In this document: positions 1 through 8,346 of the stretch, piece by piece
How the letters are laid out: every line of letters starts with the position of its first letter
How positions within the stretch are numbered: the first letter of the stretch is position 1
Source: Schlegelella_A sp038231215
GTDB lineage: Bacteria; Pseudomonadota; Gammaproteobacteria; Burkholderiales; Burkholderiaceae_C
DNA: 64,000 nucleotides
Direction of reading: 5' to 3'
NCBI GenBank assembly: GCA_038231215.1
Contig: JBBRLS010000016.1
Coordinates: 1-64,000 of the forward strand
Program-made: the position numbers and the translations under genes
The notes under the pieces: generated by a model
Seen by the model: only the letters and a program-made list of their open reading frames with translations
What the model was told of the DNA's origin: nothing
The model's database searches: none

Positions 1-1443
1 AAGATGCGCGAGAAGCACCTGAGCTTCGCCCAGGTCAACGACATCTTCGGCTTTCGCATCGTCGTCGCCACGCTCTCCGAGTGCTACGTGGCGATGGGCG
101 TGCTGCACCAGCTCTACAAGCCGGTGCCCGGCCGCTTCAAGGACTACATCGCCATCCCCAAGGGCAACGGCTACCAGTCGCTGCACACGACGCTGGTGAG
201 CCCGCTCGGCACGGCGGTCGAGTTCCAGATCCGCACCGAGCCGATGCATGCCGTCGCCGAGAAAGGCATCGCCGCGCACTGGCTCTACAAGGAGCACGAC
301 GACGGCCCGGGCCAGGAAGCGCAGCGTCTCGGCGCGATGTGGCTGCAGTCGCTGCTCGACATCCAGGACGAGACGCGCGACGCCAACGAGTTTCTCGAGC
401 ACGTCAAGATCGACCTGTTCCCCGACGCCGTCTACGTGTTCACGCCCAAGTCGAAGATCCTGGCACTGCCGCGTGGTGCCACGCCGGTCGACTTTGCCTA
501 CGCGATCCACTCCGACGTCGGCGACCATTGCGTCGCGGCCTCCGTCAACGGCGAGCCGGTGCCCTTGCGCACCGAACTGCGCAGCGGCGACGTCGTCGAG
601 ATCGTCAGCGCGCCGAACGCGCGGCCCAACCCGGCATGGCTGAACTTCGTCTCGACCGGGCGTGCCCGCTCGAGGATCCGCCACTACCTGAAGAACATGG
701 AGCAGGAAGAGTCGCGCGACCTCGGCCGCAAGATGCTGGCCCAGGCGATGCGCGCCGAAGGGCTCGCTTTGCCCGGCGACGACTCGCCCTCGGCCGGCGT
801 CTGGCAGCACCTCATCCGATGGAGCGGCAACAAGACGCGCGAAGACCTCTTCACCGACATCGGCCTCGGCCGCAAGATCGCCACCATCGTCGCGACGCGG
901 CTGGTGCGCCTGCTCGCCGAAGACGGCATCCGCCCCGACGCGCTGGCACTGACGATGGGCCGTTACGCCGTCGACGACTCGGCGCCGGCGCAAGGCCTCG
1001 TCCTCATCGACGGCAGCGAGGGCGCGTCGGTCCTGCTCGCCACCTGTTGCCGGCCGATTCCGGGCGACGCCATCGTCGGCAATCTCGGCCGCGGCGAGGG
1101 CCTGACGGTGCACACCGCCGAATGCAGCGTCGGCAAGCGCCTGCTCGAGCGCGACAGCGAGCGCTGGATGGGCGTCGAGTGGGCCGAGCAGCCGACGCGG
1201 TCGTTCGAGACGGCGGTGCTGCTGCTCGTCAGCAACGGCAAGGGCGTGCTGGCGCAGGTCGCTTCGGCGGTGAGCCACGCCGAGGCCGACATCACGCACA
1301 TCGAGATGGGCAACGAGCCGGCTGCCGAAACGGTCGAGCTCAAGCTCCTGCTCAGCGTGCGCGACCGGCTGCACCTCGCCGAAGTCATGCGCACGCTCAA
1401 GCGCTCGCCGGCGGTGCTGCGCGTCGCTCGGGTCAAGCCCTGA
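1..1443 (+). CDS. spoT: SpoT-type bifunctional (p)ppGpp synthetase/hydrolase, 3' part
   Basis: The frame is open from base 1, so the N-terminal hydrolase (HD) domain lies outside the window. What remains is, in order, the synthetase domain (DIFGFRIVV, RFKDYIAIPKGNGYQSLHTT), a TGS domain (VYVFTPKSKILALPRGATP, DFAYAIHSDVG), the helical and conserved-cysteine region (ATCCRPIPGD) and a C-terminal ACT domain. The RFKD sequence is the RxKD charge type found in bifunctional Rel/SpoT enzymes, not the ExDD type of RelA. The stretch after TGS (ARPNPAWLNFV, DLGRKML) also resembles SpoT more than RelA. The enzyme makes and degrades the stringent-response alarmone in the cytoplasm. Whether the hydrolase half is intact cannot be seen. 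Confidence 0.93.
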   Translation, partial: KMREKHLSFAQVNDIFGFRIVVATLSECYVAMGVLHQLYKPVPGRFKDYIAIPKGNGYQSLHTTLVSPLGTAVEFQIRTEPMHAVAEKGIAAHWLYKEHDDGPGQEAQRLGAMWLQSLLDIQDETRDANEFLEHVKIDLFPDAVYVFTPKSKILALPRGATPVDFAYAIHSDVGDHCVAASVNGEPVPLRTELRSGDVVEIVSAPNARPNPAWLNFVSTGRARSRIRHYLKNMEQEESRDLGRKMLAQAMRAEGLALPGDDSPSAGVWQHLIRWSGNKTREDLFTDIGLGRKIATIVATRLVRLLAEDGIRPDALALTMGRYAVDDSAPAQGLVLIDGSEGASVLLATCCRPIPGDAIVGNLGRGEGLTVHTAECSVGKRLLERDSERWMGVEWAEQPTRSFETAVLLLVSNGKGVLAQVASAVSHAEADITHIEMGNEPAAETVELKLLLSVRDRLHLAEVMRTLKRSPAVLRVARVKP

Positions 1444-1492
1444 TCGACCAGCGCTGTCGCAGCCCTGGCATTCCTCTTGCGTTGCCTGGCTC

Positions 1493-2080
1493 ATGCGCGT
1501 CCTCGTCGTCTACGCCCACCCGGTCGAAACCAGCTACAACGCAGCCTTGCATCGCCAGGTGCTGGAGAGCCTGCGCCAGGCCGGCCACGAGGTCGACGAC
1601 TGCGACCTCTACGCCGAGGACTTCAACCCCGTGCTGTCGCGCGCCGAGCGGCTCGGCTATCACGACGTGCCCAGCAACCGCGCGCCGGTGCAGGGCTACG
1701 TCGATCGCCTGCTGCGCGCCGAGGCGCTGGTGCTCTGCTTTCCGACCTGGTGTTTCGGCCTGCCCGCGATGCTCAAGGGCTGGTTCGACCGCGTCTTGAT
1801 GCCCGGCGTGGCCTTCGACCTGAGCGACCCGAAGAACGTCAAGCCTTCGCTCACGAACCTCAAGCGCATCAGCGCCGTCGTCACCTACGGCCGGCCGCGC
1901 TGGGTGGCCTGGACGATGGGCGATCCGCCGCGCAAGATCGTGACGCGCTACCTGCACCGGCTGAGCGGCGGCCAGGCGCGCATCGATTTCCACGCCTGCT
2001 ATCACATGAACGTGGCGACACGACCGCGCCTCGATCGCTTTCGGCTGCGCGTCGGCGCGGCGATGGCGCGGTTGGCTTGA
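1493..2080 (+). CDS. Flavodoxin-fold NAD(P)H dehydrogenase (quinone) family protein
   Basis: A 195-residue protein of the flavodoxin_2/NQO family, which binds FMN or FAD and reduces quinones or other small acceptors with NAD(P)H. The N-terminal strand and phosphate-binding loop (VVYAHPVETSYN) and the central FPTWCFGLPAMLKGWFDRV segment, a family hallmark, are clear. It is the first gene of a tightly spaced forward run: the next start is 10 bases after its stop, and the run continues through RidA, creatininase, the ABC importer and a FAD oxidase. It is therefore more likely a step or electron donor in that pathway than a general detoxifying reductase. The substrate is unknown. Confidence 0.8.
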   Translation: MRVLVVYAHPVETSYNAALHRQVLESLRQAGHEVDDCDLYAEDFNPVLSRAERLGYHDVPSNRAPVQGYVDRLLRAEALVLCFPTWCFGLPAMLKGWFDRVLMPGVAFDLSDPKNVKPSLTNLKRISAVVTYGRPRWVAWTMGDPPRKIVTRYLHRLSGGQARIDFHACYHMNVATRPRLDRFRLRVGAAMARLA

Positions 2081-2090
2081 GGAGACCGGC

Positions 2091-2555
2091 ATGACCGAAG
2101 CGATGAGCGGATCCGGAATCGCCCAGCCCCTGGCGCGCTATTCGGCGTGGCGACGCGCCGGCGACTTCGTGTTCCTGTCCGGCGTCATCGCTGTCGACCC
2201 CGCGGCTTCGCGCATCGTGCGCGGCTACGCCGACATTCCCGACGCTGCCGCCGACCTGATCGGCCGCAGCGGCGAGTTCTCGACCGATCTGCGCGAGGGC
2301 CCGATCCTGGCGCAGAGCTGGTACGTGCTCGACCGCATCCGCCAGACCGTCGAAGCCGCCGGCGGCAAGATGAGCGACGTCTTCAAGCTGGTCCAGTACT
2401 TCCGCGACCTCGACCACTTTCCGCACTACAGCCGCGTGCGCAAGCTCTTCTTCACGGGCGAGCCGCCGGCCTCGACCGTCGTCGAGGTGAGCGCGATGCT
2501 GCCGAGCGACGAGATCCTGATCGAGGTCGAGGCAACGGCTTACCTGCCGCGCTGA
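2091..2555 (+). CDS. RidA/YjgF/UK114 family protein (variant without the usual arginine)
   Basis: A 154-residue protein of the RidA superfamily: small trimeric enzymes, many of which deaminate reactive enamine/imine intermediates. The C-terminal family block is present (PPASTVVEVSAM at about 125-136, then IEVEATAYLP). In archetypal RidA this block reads PARSxVEV and its arginine binds the substrate carboxylate; here that place is serine. This puts the protein outside the imine-deaminase group, among family members of unproven activity that often sit in catabolic operons. It lies between the flavodoxin-fold reductase and the creatininase-family gene with short spacers, so a role in the same pathway is likely. 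A ggag-type ribosome site (gaggag) precedes the ATG. Confidence 0.85.
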   Translation: MTEAMSGSGIAQPLARYSAWRRAGDFVFLSGVIAVDPAASRIVRGYADIPDAAADLIGRSGEFSTDLREGPILAQSWYVLDRIRQTVEAAGGKMSDVFKLVQYFRDLDHFPHYSRVRKLFFTGEPPASTVVEVSAMLPSDEILIEVEATAYLPR

Positions 2556-2581
2556 CCGCACGCCAACACGCGAGATTCACC

Positions 2582-3442
2582 ATGCTGCACGGCTACAACC
2601 CGCCCGCCCGCTTCCTGCCCTACCTGAGCTGGACCGAGATCGCGGCCCTGCCCGACCGCGAGAACACCGTCATCGTGTTGCCCACCGGCGCGACCGAACA
2701 GCACGGGCCGCACTTGCCTTGCCTGGTCGATACCGTGATCTCGTCGGGCGTCGTCGGTCACGCGCTGGCCAAGCTGCCGGCCGACGTGCCCGCCTTCGCG
2801 ATGTCGCCCATCACCTACGGCAAGTCGGAAGAGCACCTGCACTTCCCCGGTACCATGACGCTCAGCGGCGAGACGCTGCTGGCGACCATGAACGAGATCG
2901 GCGAGTCGGTCTATCGCGCCGGCTTTCGCAAGCTCCTCATCGTCAACGGCCACGGCGGCCAGCCGCAGATCATGGAGATCTCGGCGCGCGAGATGCGCTT
3001 GCGCCATGGCGACTACATCGTGGTCCCGAGCTTCACCTGGCGCGTGCCCAACGCTGCCGGCCGCTACCTGGCCGACAAGGAGAAGAAGCTCGCCATGCAC
3101 GCCGGCCATGCCGAGACGGCGATCATGCTGGCGCTCGCGCCCGAAACCGTGCACATGGAGCGCGCGGTCGCCAACTACCCGCCCGAATTCCCGTCGAAGC
3201 TGCTCTCCGCCGACGGCCGCCCGGCCTGCGCCTGGACGGCACGCGACTTCGGGCCGAGCGGCATCATCGGCGACCCGCTGCCCGCAACGCGCGAGCAGGG
3301 CCTCGAGATCCTGGAATCGCTCGCCGTCGGCTGGGCCCAGGCGATCACCGAGTTGCACCAGCTCCGCTGGGTCGTTCGCGAAGAAGCGACCTGGGGACGC
3401 GCCCAGCAGACTGGCCACATCCAGCAAAGCCTCGACGATTGA
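2582..3442 (+). CDS. Creatininase-family amidohydrolase
   Basis: A 286-residue protein, the usual size for the family, which comprises metal-dependent amidohydrolases such as creatininase, FAPy deformylase ArfB and MftE. Visible metal-site blocks are PTGATEQHGPHLP (35-46; E39, H41), D50, NGHGG (122-126) and HAGHAETA (173-180; E178). All expected ligands look intact, so it is probably active. The reading frame stays open far upstream, but the ATG at 2582 gives the conserved N-terminus and lies 27 bases after the ridA-like stop. In the operon it probably opens a cyclic amide or removes a formyl or amide group from the imported compound; the substrate is not determined. Confidence 0.88.
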   Translation: MLHGYNPPARFLPYLSWTEIAALPDRENTVIVLPTGATEQHGPHLPCLVDTVISSGVVGHALAKLPADVPAFAMSPITYGKSEEHLHFPGTMTLSGETLLATMNEIGESVYRAGFRKLLIVNGHGGQPQIMEISAREMRLRHGDYIVVPSFTWRVPNAAGRYLADKEKKLAMHAGHAETAIMLALAPETVHMERAVANYPPEFPSKLLSADGRPACAWTARDFGPSGIIGDPLPATREQGLEILESLAVGWAQAITELHQLRWVVREEATWGRAQQTGHIQQSLDD

Positions 3443-3493
3443 ATCCCACAGCCCGTCCCCTGCCCTTTCCGAAACCCTGAAGGAGACTCCCTG

Positions 3494-4507
3494 ATGAACA
3501 CGCCGCCCCTTCTCCGCCGCAGCGCCGTATCGCGCGCGCTCGTCGCCGGCCTCTTCGCCGTCAGCGCGATCGTCGCTTCGCGGCCAGCGCACTCGGAAGA
3601 GAAATTCATCTACATGACGAATTGGTTCGCCGAGGCCGAGCACGGCGGCTTCTACCAGGCCATCGCCACCGGCATCTACAAGAAGTACGGCCTCGACGTG
3701 ACCGTGAAGATGGGCGGCCCGCAGGTCAACGTCCTCCAGCTCCTGGCGGCGGGCCAGGCCGACTGCGTCATGGGCTCGAGCGACCTGCAGATGATCCAGA
3801 CGCGCGAGAGCGGCGTGCCCGTGGTCACCGTCGCGGCCTACTTCCAGAAGGACCCGCAGGTGCTGATCGCGCACGAGGATGTCAAGAGCTTCGAGGACAT
3901 GAAGACCAAGACGATCCTGATCGGCTCGCTCGCGCGCCTCGGCTACTGGCCGTGGCTGAAGGCCAAGTACGGACTGACCGACGAGCAGACGCGGCCCTAC
4001 ACCTTCAACGTGCAGCCCTTCGTCGCCGACAAGAACATCGTGCAACAGGGCTACGTCACTTCGGAGCCTTATGCGATCCAGAAGGCCGGCGTCAAGGCCA
4101 CCGCCTTCCTGTTCGGCGACTACGGCTTCCCCGCTTACGCGACGACCGTGAGCTGCATGGACAAGACGGTAAAGGAGCGCAAGGCCGCCGTTGCCGCCTT
4201 CGTCAAGGCCAGCGCCGAAGGCTGGAAGAGCTACCTCGCCGATCCGGCGCCGGGCAACGCGCTGATCAAGAAGGACAACCCGGCGATGACCGACGACCAG
4301 CTCGCCTACAGCGTCGCCAAGCTGAAGGAAACGGGGCTGGTCACGGGCGGCGACGCCGGCAAGCTCGGCATCGGCGTGATGACCGAGGCGCGCCTCAAGG
4401 CGAGCTACGACTTCCTCGTCTCGGCCAAGCTGATCGATCCTTCGAAGGTCGAGCTGACCAAGACTTACACGACCGAGTTCGTCAAGGACATCAAGGTCCT
4501 GCCGTGA
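3494..4507 (+). CDS. ABC importer substrate-binding protein, NMT1/THI5-like (SsuA/TauA type)
   Basis: A 337-residue periplasmic binding protein. Residues 1-34 form a secretion signal (basic start, hydrophobic core, AHS cleavage site). The mature part has the NMT1/THI5 pattern: W-F-A-E-x-E-H-G-G-F-Y near its start, then GIYKKYGLDVTV and the GQADCVMGSSD loop. This family delivers pyrimidine, sulfonate, nitrate/cyanate, riboflavin or aromatic compounds to a permease-ATPase pair. The ATPase gene overlaps its stop and the permease follows, so the importer is complete. No thiamine riboswitch is seen in the short leader, which argues against a plain thiamine-precursor role. An AAGGAG ribosome site lies just before the ATG. 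Confidence 0.88.
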   Translation: MNTPPLLRRSAVSRALVAGLFAVSAIVASRPAHSEEKFIYMTNWFAEAEHGGFYQAIATGIYKKYGLDVTVKMGGPQVNVLQLLAAGQADCVMGSSDLQMIQTRESGVPVVTVAAYFQKDPQVLIAHEDVKSFEDMKTKTILIGSLARLGYWPWLKAKYGLTDEQTRPYTFNVQPFVADKNIVQQGYVTSEPYAIQKAGVKATAFLFGDYGFPAYATTVSCMDKTVKERKAAVAAFVKASAEGWKSYLADPAPGNALIKKDNPAMTDDQLAYSVAKLKETGLVTGGDAGKLGIGVMTEARLKASYDFLVSAKLIDPSKVELTKTYTTEFVKDIKVLP

Positions 4508-5352
4508 ATCTTGCCGAGCCGACCACTTCGGTTGTCGGCGCCGCCGATGCGGCGCCTGCGGTCGAGGTGCTGGCGGCCGAGAAGACCTATCCGGACGGCA
4601 CGCACGCGCTGCAGCCGGTCGACCTGCGCGTCGAGGAGGGCGAGTTCGTCACCCTGCTCGGCCCCTCGGGCTGCGGCAAGAGCACGCTGCTGAAGATGGT
4701 GGCCGGCCTGCTGGCACCCAGCGAAGGCCGGCTGCTGCTCTGGCGCCGGCCGGTGCGCGAGCTCGAGGCGGTCGGCCGCAAGCTCGCCTTCGTGTTCCAG
4801 GCGCCGACGCTCATGCCCTGGGCCAGCGTCGCCGGCAACGTGCGCCTGCCGCTCGACCTGGCCGGCATGCCGCGCGAAGAGGCCGACGCGCGCGTCGCCG
4901 ATGCGCTGTCGCTGGTCGGCCTCGACAAGTTCGCATCCGCCTTGCCGCGCACGCTCTCGGGCGGCATGCAGATGCGCGTCTCGATCGCCCGCGGCCTGGT
5001 CGTCGCACCCGACCTGCTCTTGATGGACGAGCCCTTCGGCGCGCTCGACGAAATCACGCGACACAAGCTCGACGGCGAGTTGCTCGACCTGTGGCGCGCC
5101 AGGCGCCTCACCGTCGTCTTCGTCACGCACTCGATCCACGAGGCGGTCTTCCTCTCGAACCGCGTCGTCATGATGGCGGCGCGGCCGGGCCGGGTCGTCG
5201 AGGAGGTGCGCATCGAGGAGCCTTATCCGCGCACGCCCGACTTTCTCGTCTCGCCGCAGTTCAGTCACTACGCACGCCAACTCCAGCAAAGCCTGCTGCG
5301 CGCGACGCACGGCGACTACGACGAAGTGGCGCAGGTGGAGAAGCGGGCGTGA
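4504..5352 (+). CDS. ABC importer ATP-binding protein (SsuB/TauB type)
   Basis: The nucleotide-binding subunit of the importer. Walker A (GPSGCGKST), Q-loop (FVFQAPTLMPW), signature (LSGGMQMR), Walker B (LLLMDEPFGALDE) and H-loop (VTHSI) are all intact. The start is the GTG at 4504, which overlaps the stop of the binding-protein gene in the pattern GTGA and implies translational coupling. An in-frame extension upstream of this point has no homology. The protein has 282 residues and acts on the cytoplasmic face with the permease encoded next. Its close resemblance to SsuB/TauB reflects the whole nitrate/sulfonate/taurine/pyrimidine importer class and does not identify the substrate. Confidence 0.93.
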   Translation: MNLAEPTTSVVGAADAAPAVEVLAAEKTYPDGTHALQPVDLRVEEGEFVTLLGPSGCGKSTLLKMVAGLLAPSEGRLLLWRRPVRELEAVGRKLAFVFQAPTLMPWASVAGNVRLPLDLAGMPREEADARVADALSLVGLDKFASALPRTLSGGMQMRVSIARGLVVAPDLLLMDEPFGALDEITRHKLDGELLDLWRARRLTVVFVTHSIHEAVFLSNRVVMMAARPGRVVEEVRIEEPYPRTPDFLVSPQFSHYARQLQQSLLRATHGDYDEVAQVEKRA

Positions 5353-5383
5353 GCACGGCGCAAGCGGACCGCGCGACGAACCG

Positions 5384-6196
5384 ATGAGCGCAGCCAGCGA
5401 CCGCGCATTCCGCCAGCGCCAGAACGTCCGGCGCATCGCCTACCCGGCGGCCGTCGCGGCCGTCCTGGTCGCCGCCTGGCAGGCGCTGGTCACCGGCTTC
5501 GACCTGCCGCCCTATCTCGTGCCGTCGCCGCTGGCGATGATGAAGACGCTGTTCGTCGACGGCGCTTCGCTCGGCGCGGCGCTCGTCGTCACGCTCAAGA
5601 TCACGGTGCTCGCCTTCGTGCTTGCCACTGTCGTCGGCGTGCTCGTCTCGTTCGTCTTCGTGCAGAGCCGCGCCGTCGAGACGGCGCTCTTCCCGTACGC
5701 CGTGCTGCTGCAGGTGACGCCGATCGTCGCGGTGGCGCCGCTCATCATCATCTGGATCAAGAACCCGACCGTCGCCATGACCGTGTGCGCCGCGCTGGTC
5801 GCGCTCTTTCCGGTCATCGCCAACACGACGCTCGGCCTGCGCAGCGTCGACCCCGACCTGCAAAGCTACTTCCAGCTCAACCACGCCACGCGCACGCAGA
5901 CGCTGCTGCGCCTGCGCATCCCGAGCGCCCTGCCCTATTTCTTCGGCGGGCTGCGCATCTCGAGCGGGCTGGCGCTGATCGGCGCCGTCGTCGCCGAGTT
6001 CGTCGCCGGCACCGGCGGCTCGGGCGCGGGTCTTGCCTACCAGATCATGCAATCGGGCTACCAGCTCAACATCCCGCGCATGTTCGCCGCATTGCTTCTG
6101 ATCTCGCTGACCGGCGTCGCACTGTTCGCGGCGATGGCGTGGTTGACACGCTTTGCACTCGGCTCGTGGCACGCGAGCGAGATCTCGCACGACTGA
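5384..6196 (+). CDS. ABC importer permease (SsuC/TauC type)
   Basis: A 270-residue integral membrane protein with about six hydrophobic segments and a BPD_transp_1 layout. The cytoplasmic coupling loop is around FQLNHATRTQTLLRLRIP followed by LPYFFGGLRI. It pairs with the ATPase and binding protein just upstream, 31 bases after the ATPase stop. A single permease gene is normal here because the class works as a homodimer. A GTG-initiated overlapping frame at 5349 is short and out of frame, so the ATG at 5384 is preferred. The next gene is the FAD oxidase, so transport and oxidation genes appear to be co-transcribed. Confidence 0.9.
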   Translation: MSAASDRAFRQRQNVRRIAYPAAVAAVLVAAWQALVTGFDLPPYLVPSPLAMMKTLFVDGASLGAALVVTLKITVLAFVLATVVGVLVSFVFVQSRAVETALFPYAVLLQVTPIVAVAPLIIIWIKNPTVAMTVCAALVALFPVIANTTLGLRSVDPDLQSYFQLNHATRTQTLLRLRIPSALPYFFGGLRISSGLALIGAVVAEFVAGTGGSGAGLAYQIMQSGYQLNIPRMFAALLLISLTGVALFAAMAWLTRFALGSWHASEISHD

Positions 6197-6251
6197 CAAG
6201 AATCGACAAGAAGCGGCGACGCAGAGCGCCTCGCCTACGGAGACACCGACG

Positions 6252-7658
6252 ATGAACCTCGACCCCGCTGCAGCGACGCAACTTGCGCTGGAGCTCACCG
6301 ACCTCGACTGGATCACCGACCCGCAGCGCGTGGCGCGCCTGTCGCAGGACTTCTCGTGGTTCAGCCCGGTGCTCAAGCGCCAGCTCGCCGACAAGCGCGC
6401 CGACATCGCGGTGCGGCCGCGCACCGAAGACGAGATCCGCCGCGTCGTCGCCGCCTGCGCGCGCGACGCGATTCCTCTCACGCTGCGCGGCAGCGGCACC
6501 GGCAACTACGGGCAGTCGGTGCCTTTGCACGGCGGCGTCGTCCTCGACCTGAGCGGCTACAACGCCTTCGGCTGGGTGCGCGAAGGCACGGGCCGGGCGC
6601 AGGCCGGCATCCGCCTCGCCGACTTCGACCGGCAGGCGCAGCCGCACGGCTGGGAGCTGCGCTGGTTGCCCTCGACCTTTCGCAGCGCCACGCTCGGCGG
6701 CCTGTTCGGCGGCGGCTTCGGCGGCGCCGGCTCGATCACCTACGGGCCGGTCGCCGCGCCCGGCAACGTGCTCGGCGTTCGCGTCATGACGGTCGCGCCC
6801 GAGCCCGAGATCGTCGAGTTGCGCTCGCCCGAGGCGATGCTGCTGCATCACACCTACGGCACGAACGGCGTCGTCCTCGAGATCGAGGTCGCGCTCGCGC
6901 CGGCGCTGTCGTGGCTCGAATGCGTGGCGACCTTTCCGTCGTTCGACGCCGGGCTCGAGTTCTCGAGCGCACTCTCCGCCGCGCCCGGCATCGTCAAGAA
7001 AGAGGTCTGCTTCTTCGCCGCGCCGGTGCCCGACCTGATGACCAACCTGAGCGACTACCTGCCCAAGGGCTGCCACGCCGTGCTGCTCGTCGTCGCCGCT
7101 TCGTCGGAGGAGGCGATGCTCGACCTGCTGCGCAGCTTCGGCGGCGCGATCACCTATCGCAAGACCGCCGAGGAAGTGAAGAAGAGCAACCGCACGCTGC
7201 TCGAATACACCTGGAACCACACCAGCCTCAACGCCTTTCGCGTCGACAAGGGCCTCACCTACATCCAGAGCGCGTTCGATCCGGCGCGCCACGTCGAGCA
7301 GGCCAAGGCGCTCGAGCACGAACTGGCCGGCGAGGTGCTGATGCACCTCGAGTTCCTGCGCAACCGCGAGGGCCTGTGCACCTGCAGCGGCCTGCAGCTC
7401 ATCCGCTATACGAGCGACCAGCGCCTCGACGAGATCATGCAGATCCACCGCGACCACGGCGTGCACATCAACAACCCGCACGTCTACATCGTCGAGGACG
7501 GCAAGCAGGCCAAGCTCAACCCGGCGGTGGTCGAGATGAAGGAACGCTTCGACCCGCAAGGCCTGCTCAATCCCGGCAAGCTGCGCAGCTGGGCGAGCCG
7601 CGAAGCGGTGCCGGCGGCAGCAGCGGCAGCGGCGGCAGCGGCCACGGCGCCGGCGTGA
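6252..7658 (+). CDS. FAD-linked oxidase (PCMH-type, GlcD/VAO superfamily)
   Basis: A 468-residue flavoprotein. The FAD-binding PCMH domain is in the first half (IAVRPRTEDEIRRVV, RGSGTGNYGQSVPLHGGVVL, GGLFGGGFGGAGS). The C-terminal FAD-oxidase domain ends in the usual FDPQGLLNPGKL block, followed by an alanine-rich tail of no known function. Relatives oxidise 2-hydroxyacids, alcohols or cyclic substrates and pass electrons to oxygen, quinone or another flavoprotein. As the last gene of the reductase-RidA-creatininase-ABC run it probably oxidises the imported compound or a product of the creatininase-family enzyme. The ATG at 6252 follows a TACGGAGA ribosome site; an upstream in-frame extension runs into the permease gene and is rejected. 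Confidence 0.88.
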   Translation: MNLDPAAATQLALELTDLDWITDPQRVARLSQDFSWFSPVLKRQLADKRADIAVRPRTEDEIRRVVAACARDAIPLTLRGSGTGNYGQSVPLHGGVVLDLSGYNAFGWVREGTGRAQAGIRLADFDRQAQPHGWELRWLPSTFRSATLGGLFGGGFGGAGSITYGPVAAPGNVLGVRVMTVAPEPEIVELRSPEAMLLHHTYGTNGVVLEIEVALAPALSWLECVATFPSFDAGLEFSSALSAAPGIVKKEVCFFAAPVPDLMTNLSDYLPKGCHAVLLVVAASSEEAMLDLLRSFGGAITYRKTAEEVKKSNRTLLEYTWNHTSLNAFRVDKGLTYIQSAFDPARHVEQAKALEHELAGEVLMHLEFLRNREGLCTCSGLQLIRYTSDQRLDEIMQIHRDHGVHINNPHVYIVEDGKQAKLNPAVVEMKERFDPQGLLNPGKLRSWASREAVPAAAAAAAAAATAPA

Positions 7659-7682
7659 GCCGCCGCGACGGCTGGGAGAGCG

Positions 7683-8267
7683 TCAGCGCCCGGCCGGCGA
7701 CTCGTCGGCGGTGCCTGGCTTCGGGTAGACGACGTCGAGCACCTCGAGCGTCTCAGGGCCGCCCGGCGTTGCGAACTGCACCTCGTCGCCGACACGCGCC
7801 TTGATGAGCGCGCGCGCGATCGGCGAGACCCAGCTCACGTCGCCGCCCAGGTTGTCGGCCTCGTCGACGCCGGTGATCGTGACCGTCTTCTCCTCGCCGC
7901 GCGCGTTCGCATAGGTGACGGTGGCGCCGAAGAAGATCTGGTCGTTGCCGTGGTGCAGCGACGGATCGGCGACCTCGGCGACGTCGAGTCGTTTGGTGAG
8001 AAAGCGGATGCGCCGGTCGATCTCGCGCAGCCGCTTCTTGCCGTAGAGGTAGTCGCCGTTTTCCGAGCGGTCGCCGTTCTTCGCCGCCCACGACACGATC
8101 TCGACGATCTTCGGCCGCTCCGCGTCGAGCAAATGCATCAGCTCGCCGCGGAGGCGCCGATAGCCCTGCGGCGTCATGTAGTTCTTGACGCCGGCAGGCA
8201 GCGCCGGCGTGGGCGCGTCGTCGTCGCCGTCATCGGCGTCGCTTTCCCGGGTGAAGGCCTTGTTCAT
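7683..8267 (-). CDS. greB: Transcription elongation factor GreB
   Basis: A 194-residue Gre factor that rescues backtracked RNA polymerase by stimulating cleavage of the 3' end of the transcript. The N-terminal coiled-coil (YMTPQGYRRLRGEL, NGDRSENGDYLYGKKRLRE, RRIRFLTKRL) has the GDRSEN-acidic loop and the YGKKRLREIDRR sequence typical of GreB rather than GreA. The C-terminal FKBP-like domain ends near VGDEVQF and LEVLDVVY. An acidic N-terminal leader (DADDGDDD) of about 20 residues precedes the conserved part. It converges with the FAD oxidase gene and diverges from the flavin reductase gene at 8347, leaving about 80 bases for both promoters. Confidence 0.93.
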   Translation of the reverse strand: MNKAFTRESDADDGDDDAPTPALPAGVKNYMTPQGYRRLRGELMHLLDAERPKIVEIVSWAAKNGDRSENGDYLYGKKRLREIDRRIRFLTKRLDVAEVADPSLHHGNDQIFFGATVTYANARGEEKTVTITGVDEADNLGGDVSWVSPIARALIKARVGDEVQFATPGGPETLEVLDVVYPKPGTADESPAGR

Positions 8268-8346
8268 GAGCGAGCTCAGCGCAGAAATCGTGGCGAAGGC
8301 ATGATGATCGCTCGCTCGTCATCACCCCGTCGCAAAAGGACTTTCC

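Noticed and set aside
3300..3493. TPP riboswitch upstream of the NMT1/THI5-like binding protein
   Set aside because: The region is coding up to 3442 and the remaining 51 bases are too short and lack the THI-box.
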